A DNA stretch of 64,000 nt. Source: Phytoactinopolyspora halotolerans. GTDB taxonomy: Bacteria > Actinomycetota > Actinomycetes > Jiangellales > Jiangellaceae. Both the position numbers and the translations under genes were made by a program. The stretch lies in NCBI RefSeq assembly GCF_010550675.1, contig NZ_JAAGOA010000004.1, positions 1 through 64,000 of the forward strand. The letters run 5' to 3'. The notes beneath the pieces were generated by a model. That model did no database searches. It was not told the DNA's origin and was given only the letters and a program-made list of their open reading frames with translations. This document shows, one piece after another, positions 40,936-49,607 of this stretch (position 1 is the stretch's first letter; every line of letters starts with the position of its first letter).

Positions 40936-43268
40936 CCTCCGAGGCGCGCGCCGGCACGAGTGACCCACCGGGCGAGCGCGTCGACATGCGGCTGGTTCCT
41001 ATCGCCGCCGCGTTGTGGGCGGGCACCATCCTGGGGTTGAGGTTGGAGACGCGACACGCCGCGTTCGTGGGTGCCGCGGCGGCCCTGGTCGCGGTGGCTG
41101 TCGGTGTGCCGTTGGCCCGTTCCCGGCGGCTCGTGATCGGGCTGGTGGCGCTGTGCCTCGTCGTCGGTGTCGTGGCCGGCGCCTCACGAGCGACTCAGGT
41201 CCGCGACGGGCCGGTGGCCGAGCTGGCGGAGATCGAGGCGTACGTCCGGCTGGAGGGGGTTGTCGCGGCCGACCCGGAACTGCGCGGCACGGACGGCGGG
41301 GACGAACGAGGTCCGGCAGCGGAATATGTTCTCGTCCGTTTCCGGGTGGACCAGATCTTCGGACGGGGCAGCACGTACCGTGTGCGAACCCCGGTGATGC
41401 TGGTGGTGGACCGATCATGGCTGGAGCTGCTTCCGGGCCAGCGGGTGGCTGCCTGGGGCCGGCTCTCTCCGGCCGATGGTGACCTCGGCGCGTTCGTCGA
41501 TGTCCACGGCGAGCCGGAGGTGATGGGCGGGCCGGGGACGGTGGCACGGATGGTGGAGCCGCTGCGGGCCGGGCTTCGTGAGGCCGTCCGCGTGGTTCCA
41601 GCAGGCCATCGTGGCCTGATCCCGGGCATGGTCGTCGGCGACGAGTCGATGATCGGCGGCGAGCTACGGGAAGAGATGCGTGTCACCGGACTGACGCATC
41701 TGACCGCCGTCTCCGGTACGCACGTCGGCATCGTCCTGCTGGCCATGCTCGGGGCGGCCAAGCTGATCGGAGTGCGAGGCTATCTCCTGCCGGTGGTCGC
41801 TGTGCTCAGCGTGGCCGGGTTCGTGCTGTTGGTTCGGCCCGAGCCCAGCGTGCTCCGGGCGGCGGTGATGGGCACGGTGGCGGTCGCCGGCGTGCTGGTA
41901 GCCGGCCGTCGCCGGGCGCTGCCCGCGTTGGCCGCCGCCGTCGCCGTCCTGGTCCTCATCGATCCGTGGCTGGCGGTCTCGGTCGGCTTCGTGCTGTCCG
42001 TCTCGGCCACCGCGGGGATCATCCTCCTGGTGCCGAGGTGGCGGGAGGCGATGGACTGGTTGCCCGGACCGCTCGCGCTGGCGGTGGCGGTGCCGCTGGC
42101 CGCACAGCTGGCCTGCACCCCGATGCTGCTGGCGTCGTTCGGCGAGTTCAGCGTGGCCTCGGTGCCCGCGAACATGGCGGTCGGACCGGCCGTGGCTCCG
42201 GCCATGGTGCTCGGACTCGGAGCTGCGCTGGCCGGCCCGGTCTTTCCTCCGGCTGCGGCCGCGCTGGCATGGGCGGCCGGCCTGCCGAGTTGGTGGATCG
42301 CCACGGTCGCCGGGTGGTTTGCGCGCCAGCCGGGCGCCGAATTCACCTGGGCGGACGGGGGAGCCGGGGCGGTGCTCGGCGTGGTCCTGCTGCTGTCAGG
42401 GTTGGCGCTGTTGCCGGTGCTGCTGCGCAGACCGGTCGTCTCGGCGGTCGCGGCGGCCGTTGTGGTGATCGTCCTGCTGCAGGCGTTGCCGTCTCCCGGA
42501 TGGCCGCCGAAGGGTTGGCTGATGGTCCTCTGCGACGTGGGGCAAGGCGACGCCACCGTGTTGCGCGCGGGCGCGGCGTCGGCTGTGGTGGTGGACGCCG
42601 GCCCGGATCCGCTGCTGGTCCGGCGGTGCTTGGACTCTCTTGGCGTCGAGCACGTTCCGCTGCTGGTCCTCACGCACTATCATGCCGACCACGTTGATGG
42701 TGTCCCCGGCGTGCTGGCCGGGCGGCGCGTGGACAGGGCGATGGTCTCTCCGCTCGATGAGCCGCTCGAGAACGCTCAGCAAGTCGGGACGTGGCTCGCG
42801 GCGGCAGGCATCCCGGCCGATCCACCTCGGGTGGGTGACAGCTGGACCGTCGGCGGCATCTCGTTGGACGTGCTGTGGCCGCGTCGGGTGATCACCTCGT
42901 CGTCGGAGTCCGATTCGAACAACGCCAGCGTCGTACTCGCCGCCGATCTGCACGGGGTGGAGGTCTTGTTGACCGGTGACATCGAGCCGTCGGCACAGCG
43001 TGCTCTGCTCCACGCGGAGCCGGACCTCACTACGGACATACTCAAGGTGGCTCACCATGGCTCCCGTCACCAGGACCCGCGCATGCTGAGCGGACTCGGC
43101 GCGCAACTCGCCGTCATCGGGGTCGGGGACAACACCCACGGCCATCCCGACCCCGAGGTGCTCGAGCGGTTGCTGACCAGTGGCGCGGAAGTGCGCCGCA
43201 CCGACCACGACGGCACATTCGCGGTGATCCGGACCGCCGGTGGTGCCCTGGCGACGGTCGCCAGGTGA
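40932..43268 (+). CDS. comEC: ComEC/Rec2 DNA uptake channel with metallo-beta-lactamase domain
   Basis: A 778-residue membrane protein. N-terminal helices and a DUF4131-type region come first, then the competence core (MRVTGLTHLTAVSGTHVGIV), a block of about eight helices, and a C-terminal metallo-beta-lactamase-like domain with CDVGQGDATVLRAG, LTHYHADHVDG, LLTGDIE and AHHGSRHQDPR. ComEC forms the channel for single-stranded DNA entry, and the C-terminal domain may be the nuclease. It overlaps comEA and the start region of holA. Motifs are intact, although natural competence is rarely shown in actinomycetes. Confidence 0.95.
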   Translation: MTSEARAGTSDPPGERVDMRLVPIAAALWAGTILGLRLETRHAAFVGAAAALVAVAVGVPLARSRRLVIGLVALCLVVGVVAGASRATQVRDGPVAELAEIEAYVRLEGVVAADPELRGTDGGDERGPAAEYVLVRFRVDQIFGRGSTYRVRTPVMLVVDRSWLELLPGQRVAAWGRLSPADGDLGAFVDVHGEPEVMGGPGTVARMVEPLRAGLREAVRVVPAGHRGLIPGMVVGDESMIGGELREEMRVTGLTHLTAVSGTHVGIVLLAMLGAAKLIGVRGYLLPVVAVLSVAGFVLLVRPEPSVLRAAVMGTVAVAGVLVAGRRRALPALAAAVAVLVLIDPWLAVSVGFVLSVSATAGIILLVPRWREAMDWLPGPLALAVAVPLAAQLACTPMLLASFGEFSVASVPANMAVGPAVAPAMVLGLGAALAGPVFPPAAAALAWAAGLPSWWIATVAGWFARQPGAEFTWADGGAGAVLGVVLLLSGLALLPVLLRRPVVSAVAAAVVVIVLLQALPSPGWPPKGWLMVLCDVGQGDATVLRAGAASAVVVDAGPDPLLVRRCLDSLGVEHVPLLVLTHYHADHVDGVPGVLAGRRVDRAMVSPLDEPLENAQQVGTWLAAAGIPADPPRVGDSWTVGGISLDVLWPRRVITSSSESDSNNASVVLAADLHGVEVLLTGDIEPSAQRALLHAEPDLTTDILKVAHHGSRHQDPRMLSGLGAQLAVIGVGDNTHGHPDPEVLERLLTSGAEVRRTDHDGTFAVIRTAGGALATVAR

Positions 43269-43288
43269 TGTGGCATGCTGTCCTGGTC

Positions 43289-44272
43289 ATGCCTTCTCGC
43301 ACCTCTGATCCGCTCGTACCGGTGACGCTTGTCGTCGGCCCGGAAGCCCTGCTGTCCGAGCGGGCGGTCGGCGCGGTTGTCCGGGCGGCGCGCGCTGCAG
43401 ACGCGGATGCGGACGTCACCGAGGTGACCGGCTCGGACCTGACCGTCGGTGGGCTGGCCGAGTATGCGAGTCCGTCCCTGTTCGCGACGAGGCGTGTGCT
43501 GGTCGTCCGCGATATGCAGGATGTCGACGAGTCAGTGGGCGAGGCGCTGCTGGCCCACCTACAGCACCCGATCGAGGACATCCACCTGGTGTTGGTGCAC
43601 CCCGGCGGGGTGAAATCCAAGAAGCTGCTCGACCGGTTGCGTAAGGCCGGCGGGCATGAGGTCAAGGCGGAGAAGCTCACCAAGCCGGACGATCAGGTGG
43701 CGTTCGTCCGGGCCGAGGTACGTCGCTCGGGCGGGCAGATCGACGAGGGCGCCGCTCGGCAGCTCGTGGAGGCCGTCGGTGGAGATCTGCGCGGGCTGGC
43801 ATCGGGGGCCGCGCAGCTCGCGGTCGACGCACCGGACGGTGTGGTGACACCGGCATTGGTGTCGACCTATTTCGAAGGACGCGCGGAGGTCAAGGGCTGG
43901 GTCGTCGCTGATCGGGCGGTCGAAGGCGACACCGCTCAGGCGGTCGAGCAGCTCCGCTGGGCGCTGCAGACCGGTACCGATCCGGTCTTGGTGATCGGCG
44001 CGCTGGCGACGTCGCTGCGTTCGCTGGCGCGGCTCGCCGGTACACCGCGCGGGCTCCGGGATGCGGACATCGCGCGCGATGTCGGTGTCCCGCCTTGGAA
44101 GGTGCGGGTGCTCCGCGGGCAACTGCGCGGCTGGACCCCGGACGGCCTCGGGCGTGCGATCCGAGCAGTGGCCTCTGCCGATCTCGCGGTCAAGGGCGGC
44201 GCCAACGACGCAACTCTGGCCCTGACGACCGCCTTGGTGGAGATCGGCCGGGCCCGTTCGGTCGGACGGTAG
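43289..44272 (+). CDS. holA: DNA polymerase III delta subunit
   Basis: A 327-residue clamp-loader subunit. It begins PLVPVTLVVGPEALLSERAV and keeps the actinobacterial HolA pattern (LAEYASPSLFATRRVLVVRD, VLVHPGGVKSKKLLDRLRK, GGDLRGLASGAAQLAVDA, and the C-terminal domain around WALQTGTDPVLVIGAL). It opens the beta clamp within the clamp loader. The ATG at 43289 gives an N-terminus of family-like length. Starts at 43265 (GTG) or 43268 (ATG), overlapping the comEC stop, are also possible. comEC followed by holA is a conserved order. Confidence 0.93.
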   Translation: MPSRTSDPLVPVTLVVGPEALLSERAVGAVVRAARAADADADVTEVTGSDLTVGGLAEYASPSLFATRRVLVVRDMQDVDESVGEALLAHLQHPIEDIHLVLVHPGGVKSKKLLDRLRKAGGHEVKAEKLTKPDDQVAFVRAEVRRSGGQIDEGAARQLVEAVGGDLRGLASGAAQLAVDAPDGVVTPALVSTYFEGRAEVKGWVVADRAVEGDTAQAVEQLRWALQTGTDPVLVIGALATSLRSLARLAGTPRGLRDADIARDVGVPPWKVRVLRGQLRGWTPDGLGRAIRAVASADLAVKGGANDATLALTTALVEIGRARSVGR

Positions 44273-44504
44273 ACGGTTGGCCCTGGGAGCCCGCGGATAC
44301 GTCCTCGGCGTAAGACGTTCTGGACCCTGATGCGGCCAACTGCAGCCGTATGTCATGGATTCTCGCCGAATGTAGAGAAAATCTGCAGCTGAGCGCACGA
44401 TATAGACCAGATCCTCCTGTAACCCAGGATGACGAGTCGGTCGCGGGGCCGCGGGCCTACCAGCCAGCAGGACCGCGCCCGCTGTGCGCGGAAGGGGCGT
44501 CGGA

Positions 44505-45623
44505 ATGGAGCTGCCGGTCGACCACCTCGAACAGGACCGGGTGGCGGGGCTGCTGCCCTCGCCGGATCCGATCCAGTTGATCGATGAGAACGGCGCCGTG
44601 ACGTCGGGCGACGTCGCCGGTGTTTACGAACTTCCCCCGGTGCAGACGCTGGCCGAGGCGTACCGGCGCATGGTCGTCGGCCGGCGATTCGACGCGGAGG
44701 CGACCGCGCTGACCCGGCAGGGGCGGCTGGCCGTGTACCCGTCCTCGAAGGGCCAGGAAGCCTGCCAGGTCGGTGGGGTACTGGCATTGGCCGAGCAGGA
44801 CTGGCTGTTTCCCACGTACCGGGACACCATGTCGTTGGTGATGCGAGGCGTCGACCCGGTCGACGCGCTCGGCCTCCTGCGTGGGGACTGGCATTGCGGA
44901 TACGACCCGATGAAGGAGCGGATCGCCCCGCAATGCACGCCATTGGCGACGCACGCGCCGCACGCGGCGGGCCTGGCGTACGCAGCACGCCGACGAGGCG
45001 AGGACGCGGTCGCGCTGGCGTTCATCGGTGACGGCGGCACCAGCGAGGGTGACTTTCACGAAGCGCTGAACTTCGCCGCCGTGTTCAACGCGCCGGCGGT
45101 GTTCTTGGTCCAGAACAACCGCTACGCGATCTCGGTACCGCTGTCCCGCCAGACGGCCGCGCCGTCACTGGCCTACAAGGGCATCGGTTACGGCATCCGC
45201 AGCGAACAGATCGACGGCAACGACGTCGCGGCGGTACTTGCGGTGCTGTCCGAGGCGATGAGCCACGCGCGGTCCGGGCATGGGCCGATGCTGATCGAAG
45301 CGCATACCTATCGGATCGAGGCGCACACGAACGCCGACGACGCCGGTCGCTACCGGGATCCGTCGGAGACCGCGATGTGGGTGCCGCGGGACCCAATCAG
45401 CCGGCTCGAGCGCTACCTGACCGGGGTCGGCGCCCTGGACGACCAGGCCGTGCGGCGCGTCCAGGACGAAGCCGAGGCGTTCGCCGAGGAGCTGCGGAGC
45501 CGGATGGGCGCCGACCCGGCGGTGCGGCCGGAGGAGATGTTCTCCCACGTGCTGGCTGAGCCGACCGCGCAGCTGCGGGCGCAACGGGAGACCGTGCGGG
45601 AGCTGGTGATGCGCGGCGACTAG
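44505..45623 (+). CDS. 2-oxoacid dehydrogenase E1 component, alpha subunit (BCKDH/PDH type)
   Basis: A 372-residue thiamine-diphosphate enzyme subunit. Characteristic stretches are YPSSKGQEACQVGGVLAL, DWLFPTYRDTMSLVMRG, and the ThDP/Mg site FIGDGGTSEGDFHEALNFAA followed by QNNRYAISVP, then IEAHTYRIEAHTNADD. With the beta subunit it decarboxylates branched-chain 2-oxoacids or pyruvate. GGAAGGGG lies seven bases before the ATG at 44505; an upstream GTG at 44484 is an alternative. A 230-bp gap separates it from holA and should contain the promoter. In actinomycetes branched-chain E1 supplies starters for iso/anteiso fatty acids. Confidence 0.93.
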   Translation: MELPVDHLEQDRVAGLLPSPDPIQLIDENGAVTSGDVAGVYELPPVQTLAEAYRRMVVGRRFDAEATALTRQGRLAVYPSSKGQEACQVGGVLALAEQDWLFPTYRDTMSLVMRGVDPVDALGLLRGDWHCGYDPMKERIAPQCTPLATHAPHAAGLAYAARRRGEDAVALAFIGDGGTSEGDFHEALNFAAVFNAPAVFLVQNNRYAISVPLSRQTAAPSLAYKGIGYGIRSEQIDGNDVAAVLAVLSEAMSHARSGHGPMLIEAHTYRIEAHTNADDAGRYRDPSETAMWVPRDPISRLERYLTGVGALDDQAVRRVQDEAEAFAEELRSRMGADPAVRPEEMFSHVLAEPTAQLRAQRETVRELVMRGD

Positions 45624-45682
45624 TCCGCTACGCACGGCGAACGGGGTCCCTGTCGAATAACACAGACACGGTGGTGGCGACG

Positions 45683-46654
45683 ATGGCAGTGTCGATGGTC
45701 CAGGCGTTGAACGCCGCGCTGCGGGACGCTATGCGCGCGGACGACTCGGTGGTGGTGTTCGGCGAAGACGTCGGCGCGCTGGGCGGCGTGTTCCGGGTCA
45801 CGGATGGGCTGACCGCCGATTTCGGCGAGGAGCGGTGTTTCGACACGCCGCTGGCGGAGAGCGGAATCGTCGGCTTCGCGACGGGTATGGCCATGCGCGG
45901 CTTCCGGCCGGTGGTCGAGATGCAGTTCGACGCGTTCGCGTACCCGGCCTTCGAACAGGTCGCGTCACATGTGGCGAAGATGCGCAACCGCACCCGCGGG
46001 TCCGTGACGGTCCCGATCGTCATCCGCATCCCGTATGGCGGTGGTATCGGGGGAGTGGAGCATCACAGCGACTCGTCGGAGTCGCATTACGCCCACATCC
46101 CCGGGCTGAAGGTGGCCACCCCGGCCACCGTCGATGATGCGTACTCGTTGCTGCGCGAGGCGATCGACGACCCGGATCCGGTCGTGTTCATGGAGCCGAA
46201 AGGGCTCTACTGGAGCAAGGCCGAGGTCGCCCTGCCGGCCCGCACAGCCCCGTTCGGGCATGCGCTGAGTCGCCGAGAGGGAAGCGACGTGACGCTGGTG
46301 GCCTACGGGCCGACCGTCCCGGTGGCGCTGGAAGCCGCCGAGGCGGCGGCGGAGAACGGGAAGGAGGTCGAGGTCATCGACCTGCGGACGCTGGTCCCCT
46401 ACGACGAGGCGGCGGTGACCAAGTCGGTCAGCACCACAGGTCGATGCGTGGTGATCTCGGAGGCCACTGGCTTTGCCGGCATCGCGGGCGAGATCGCCGC
46501 CCAGGTGCAGCGTGCATGTTTCTACTCGCTGGCCGCACCGGTTCACCGCGTCACCGGGTTCGACATCCCGTACCCGCCGCCGATGCATGAACAGCACTAT
46601 CTGCCCGGCGTCGATCGCGTCCTCGACGCGATCGAGCAGTTGGAGTGGGATTGA
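45683..46654 (+). CDS. 2-oxoacid dehydrogenase E1 component, beta subunit
   Basis: A 323-residue subunit with MVQALNAALRDAM, VVVFGEDVGALGGVFRVT, ETPLAES-like DTPLAESGIVGFATGMAMRG, the IPYGGGIGGVEHHSDSSE loop and a C-terminal transketolase domain ending TGFDIPYPPPMHEQHYLPG. The ATG at 45683 gives a family-like N-terminus; a GTG at 45671 is possible. It is 59 bp behind the alpha subunit in the same orientation. The E2 lipoyl acyltransferase that normally follows is absent; instead an opposite-strand regulator gene ends 6 bp away. Confidence 0.93.
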   Translation: MAVSMVQALNAALRDAMRADDSVVVFGEDVGALGGVFRVTDGLTADFGEERCFDTPLAESGIVGFATGMAMRGFRPVVEMQFDAFAYPAFEQVASHVAKMRNRTRGSVTVPIVIRIPYGGGIGGVEHHSDSSESHYAHIPGLKVATPATVDDAYSLLREAIDDPDPVVFMEPKGLYWSKAEVALPARTAPFGHALSRREGSDVTLVAYGPTVPVALEAAEAAAENGKEVEVIDLRTLVPYDEAAVTKSVSTTGRCVVISEATGFAGIAGEIAAQVQRACFYSLAAPVHRVTGFDIPYPPPMHEQHYLPGVDRVLDAIEQLEWD

Positions 46655-46660
46655 ACACTG

Positions 46661-47158
46661 TCAGGCGTCGCTGGCGATGACACCCCACGCTGCCATCTTC
46701 TCGCGGAGCTCTGCGGGGGTGATCTCGTACATCGACGAGACCATCCAGACGTCGTCGCCACGGATGGTGAGGATGCTGCCGCCGAAGTCGCCTCGCTTCT
46801 GTTGCACACCGTTGACGAAGCGCACGAGGTGCTGAGCCTCTTCCGGTGCCTTGCGTAACGCGTCGAGGTCGAGCACGACCTTGCCGTCGTCGCCGTTGGC
46901 GGCGGGCTGTCCGCCTTCCCGGCCAGACACCAGTGAGTCCACAGGAACGCCGTAGAAGTCGGCGATCTGGGCCAGGCGCACCACCGAGGGCACCCGCTCG
47001 CCACGCTCATACGAGCCGATGACCGCTGAGCTGATCGTTCCGCCGGACTGGTCCTGGACAGCCTGCATCGACAGCTGCCGCTTCATGCGGAGCTTACGTA
47101 GCCGCCTACCTACTGCTTTCGCGAATTCTCTGTCTTCCGGAGACATGTTGTCGTTCAT
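46661..47158 (-). CDS. BldD-like XRE-family transcriptional regulator with c-di-GMP signature
   Basis: A 165-residue regulator. Residues ~15-78 are an XRE helix-turn-helix ending VIGSYERGERVPSVVRLAQI and DFYGVPVDSLVSG, very like the BldD DNA-binding domain. The C-terminal part matches the BldD effector domain: RGD at 122-124, eight residues, then RGDD at 133-136. In BldD of Streptomyces the c-di-GMP motif is RGD-x8-RQDD, so only the Gln is changed. The end (LREKMAAWGVIASDA) also fits. BldD represses development genes when bound to c-di-GMP. Here the gene lies directly downstream of a GGDEF-EAL gene, strengthening the link. It may be a BldD paralogue rather than the main BldD. Confidence 0.88.
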   Translation of the reverse strand: MNDNMSPEDREFAKAVGRRLRKLRMKRQLSMQAVQDQSGGTISSAVIGSYERGERVPSVVRLAQIADFYGVPVDSLVSGREGGQPAANGDDGKVVLDLDALRKAPEEAQHLVRFVNGVQQKRGDFGGSILTIRGDDVWMVSSMYEITPAELREKMAAWGVIASDA

Positions 47159-47346
47159 AGTCGAGCTCCCACGACCGCCCTACCTAGATCAGCTCCCCCG
47201 CAAGCACCATTGTCTGTTATATCGACACGCATGCCCATGTCCGCCCCGGGCCACGCCGACCGGTGGCATCGTATTCGAACAGAGCACAGCGTACCGGTCG
47301 CACCTGTACGTTTACTATCACACAGGGGTTCATCCGTATCATCACG

Positions 47347-49587
47347 TCATTTGCTGCCAAGATAGTCCCTCGGGCTCGCCAGCCACCTGGAGATCTCATC
47401 CGCAGGAAGCGGTTCGGACATGAGGAACCCTTGTGCCCGATGGCAGCCGAGCTCCAGAAGCGCGGCCACGGCTGATGGATCCTCGACGCCTTCGGCCACG
47501 GTCGTCAGGCCGAACGCTTCGGCGAGCCGCACGATCGCCGAGACGATGGCACGGTCGCCGCTGTCGTTGGCAAGACCGGATACGAAGCTGCGGTCGATCT
47601 TGAGTACATCGACAGGCAGTTGCTTGAGGTGCGACAGCGAGCTGTAGCCGGTCCCGAAGTCGTCGATCGCGATCGTCACGCCTAGTCTGCGCAGCCCTCG
47701 CAAGGTGGCGAGTACGTCTTCGAGGTCACGCATGACGGTGCTCTCCGTGATCTCGATTCCCAGTTCCTTCGGCGCGTGACCATATCTACTCAGCATGGTG
47801 CCGACAAAGCCGACGAAGTCGGTACTGATCAGCTCCCCCGCTGAGATGTTGACTCTCACCACTGGTGGTGGCTTTGCGTCTGCCGCGGCCTTCCAATCCG
47901 CCAGTCGCCGGCAAGCCTCTTCGAGGACCCACCGCCCCAGATCAGCGGCGAGGTTGATCTCCTCGATGACCGAGACGAACGCGCCTGCGGAGATCAGACC
48001 GCGCTCGGGATGCTCCCAGCGCACCAAGGCCTCGAGCGCGGTAAGGTCTCCGCTGCGCAGATCGAACTCGGGTTGGAAATGCAACCGCATCTCGCCGTCA
48101 CCGATGGCAGAGCGCAGTCGGAACTCGAGGTCCGCACGGTCCAGCAGTCGCCAGTGCAGGTCATCGTTGAACGAGACGACCGTGTCGCCGCCGCGCTTCT
48201 TGGCCTCCAGAAGCGCAACATCGGCGTTCCGCAACATCTCGTCGGCAGTCGAAGACGTCTCGCCGTTGATCGATATGCCGATGCAGGCACTCCGGCTGAC
48301 GACATGGCCGCCGATGTCCAGGGGATGAGTGAGGTTGTCGAGCAGACGCCGTGCCACATGCTCGGCGTTCTCCGACGTGCTCACACCGCGAAGCATGACG
48401 ACGAACTCGTCGCCCGCCAGACGGGCGACGAGATCGTCAGGCCGGACCGACTCGCGCAGCTTCTTGGCCACTGCCTTGATGAACATGTCGCCAATCGCGT
48501 GCCCGAGCACATCGTTGACCGTTTTCAACCGGTCCATGTCCACGAACAGGACCGCCACCTGCGCTTCGGAGTCTTCCTTGAGAATCGCTGTGACGTCATC
48601 GACGAAAGCTCGCCGGTTGGGGAGCCCGGTCAGTTCGTCGTGGTAGGCGCGGTGTCTTAGTTGCTCCTCAGCGATGACGCGCCCGTCAACCTGCGTGAGG
48701 AGGGATGCGATGGCTTTCAGCGCGTGAACCTCGGACCGCCGCCATACCCGGTCACCGAAGTGTACGAATCCTAGGACGCCGCGGGTCGTCTGTTCGGTGA
48801 TCAGCGGCACCATCGCCATGGACACTTCCGGAACACCGGAACCGGCATGCACACGCTCTTGGTAGTTCGTCGTCTCTTCCCCGGGGCGTGCGATGTATGG
48901 CTCACGAAGGTTCTGGATCCCGCGGAAAACCGGATCGTTTGTGTCCCAGGGGACTACCCCGAGTGGGTCCGGATCGGGAATCTCGGTCCGGCGCGGCCAT
49001 TGGTCGACGAGCACACTCGCACGGAGTTCGGGATCGTTGTAACGGAGATAGCAGACATCAACGTCGAAGAAGCGTCCGAGGTCTTCCAGGATTCGCGCAA
49101 TGGTCGGTGGGTGTTCAGCAGCGGAGATGCTCATCAGCTCGGATGCAACATATGAGACGAGAGAGTCAAGCCGTCGCTCATGCTCGCGAGCCGTGTCGCC
49201 GGAATCCATCACCGAACCGCAGAGACGGGCTGCCATTTGCAGGATCGTCCGGTCGTTATCCGTCCAGGGTTCTTGTTCCGCACGCACCAAGCAGAGGCCG
49301 CCGACGAAGTTGCTAGTCCTGAGCGGGTGCGCGATCAATCCGTAACCGGGGATTGACGTCTGCGCGGAAGCGTCGGCCGCATCGGGTGCCGAAACCCTGC
49401 TCGTCAGTTCTCTGATCGCATCCCGCATGGTGGTCAGCTCCGCGCCCCGAAGGCCGGCTTCCGTCGCGCTTCCCCATGACGCGACGGGCACGCTACCGTC
49501 GGAGGCGAGCACGTCTGCGGAGAGCGCGCTCGTCGCCTCTCCGAGCGACTTGAGCAGCGGATGGATCGTCTCTGGGTCCATACCCAC
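47347..49587 (-). CDS. GAF-GAF-GGDEF-EAL protein (c-di-GMP synthesis/turnover)
   Basis: A 746-residue cytoplasmic signalling protein. Two GAF-like sensor regions fill about residues 1-310. A GGDEF domain follows (HDELTGLPNRRAF, DMDRLKTVNDVLGHAIGD, active site RLAGDEFVV, i.e. AGDEF, a working variant). An EAL domain completes it (FDLRSGDLTALEALVRWEHP, VNISAGEL, IDDFGTGYSSLSHLKQLPVD, VAEGVED). Catalytic motifs of both domains look intact, so it may both make and degrade c-di-GMP. Domain plan and the Rv1355c-like neighbour match Rv1354c of M. tuberculosis. The start is a GTG (49587) or the ATG two codons on. It begins 20 bp after the Rv1355c-like gene. Confidence 0.93.
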   Translation of the reverse strand: MGMDPETIHPLLKSLGEATSALSADVLASDGSVPVASWGSATEAGLRGAELTTMRDAIRELTSRVSAPDAADASAQTSIPGYGLIAHPLRTSNFVGGLCLVRAEQEPWTDNDRTILQMAARLCGSVMDSGDTAREHERRLDSLVSYVASELMSISAAEHPPTIARILEDLGRFFDVDVCYLRYNDPELRASVLVDQWPRRTEIPDPDPLGVVPWDTNDPVFRGIQNLREPYIARPGEETTNYQERVHAGSGVPEVSMAMVPLITEQTTRGVLGFVHFGDRVWRRSEVHALKAIASLLTQVDGRVIAEEQLRHRAYHDELTGLPNRRAFVDDVTAILKEDSEAQVAVLFVDMDRLKTVNDVLGHAIGDMFIKAVAKKLRESVRPDDLVARLAGDEFVVMLRGVSTSENAEHVARRLLDNLTHPLDIGGHVVSRSACIGISINGETSSTADEMLRNADVALLEAKKRGGDTVVSFNDDLHWRLLDRADLEFRLRSAIGDGEMRLHFQPEFDLRSGDLTALEALVRWEHPERGLISAGAFVSVIEEINLAADLGRWVLEEACRRLADWKAAADAKPPPVVRVNISAGELISTDFVGFVGTMLSRYGHAPKELGIEITESTVMRDLEDVLATLRGLRRLGVTIAIDDFGTGYSSLSHLKQLPVDVLKIDRSFVSGLANDSGDRAIVSAIVRLAEAFGLTTVAEGVEDPSAVAALLELGCHRAQGFLMSEPLPADEISRWLASPRDYLGSK

Positions 49588-49607
49588 GTCTTGGCTCCGT
49601 GTTCCCC

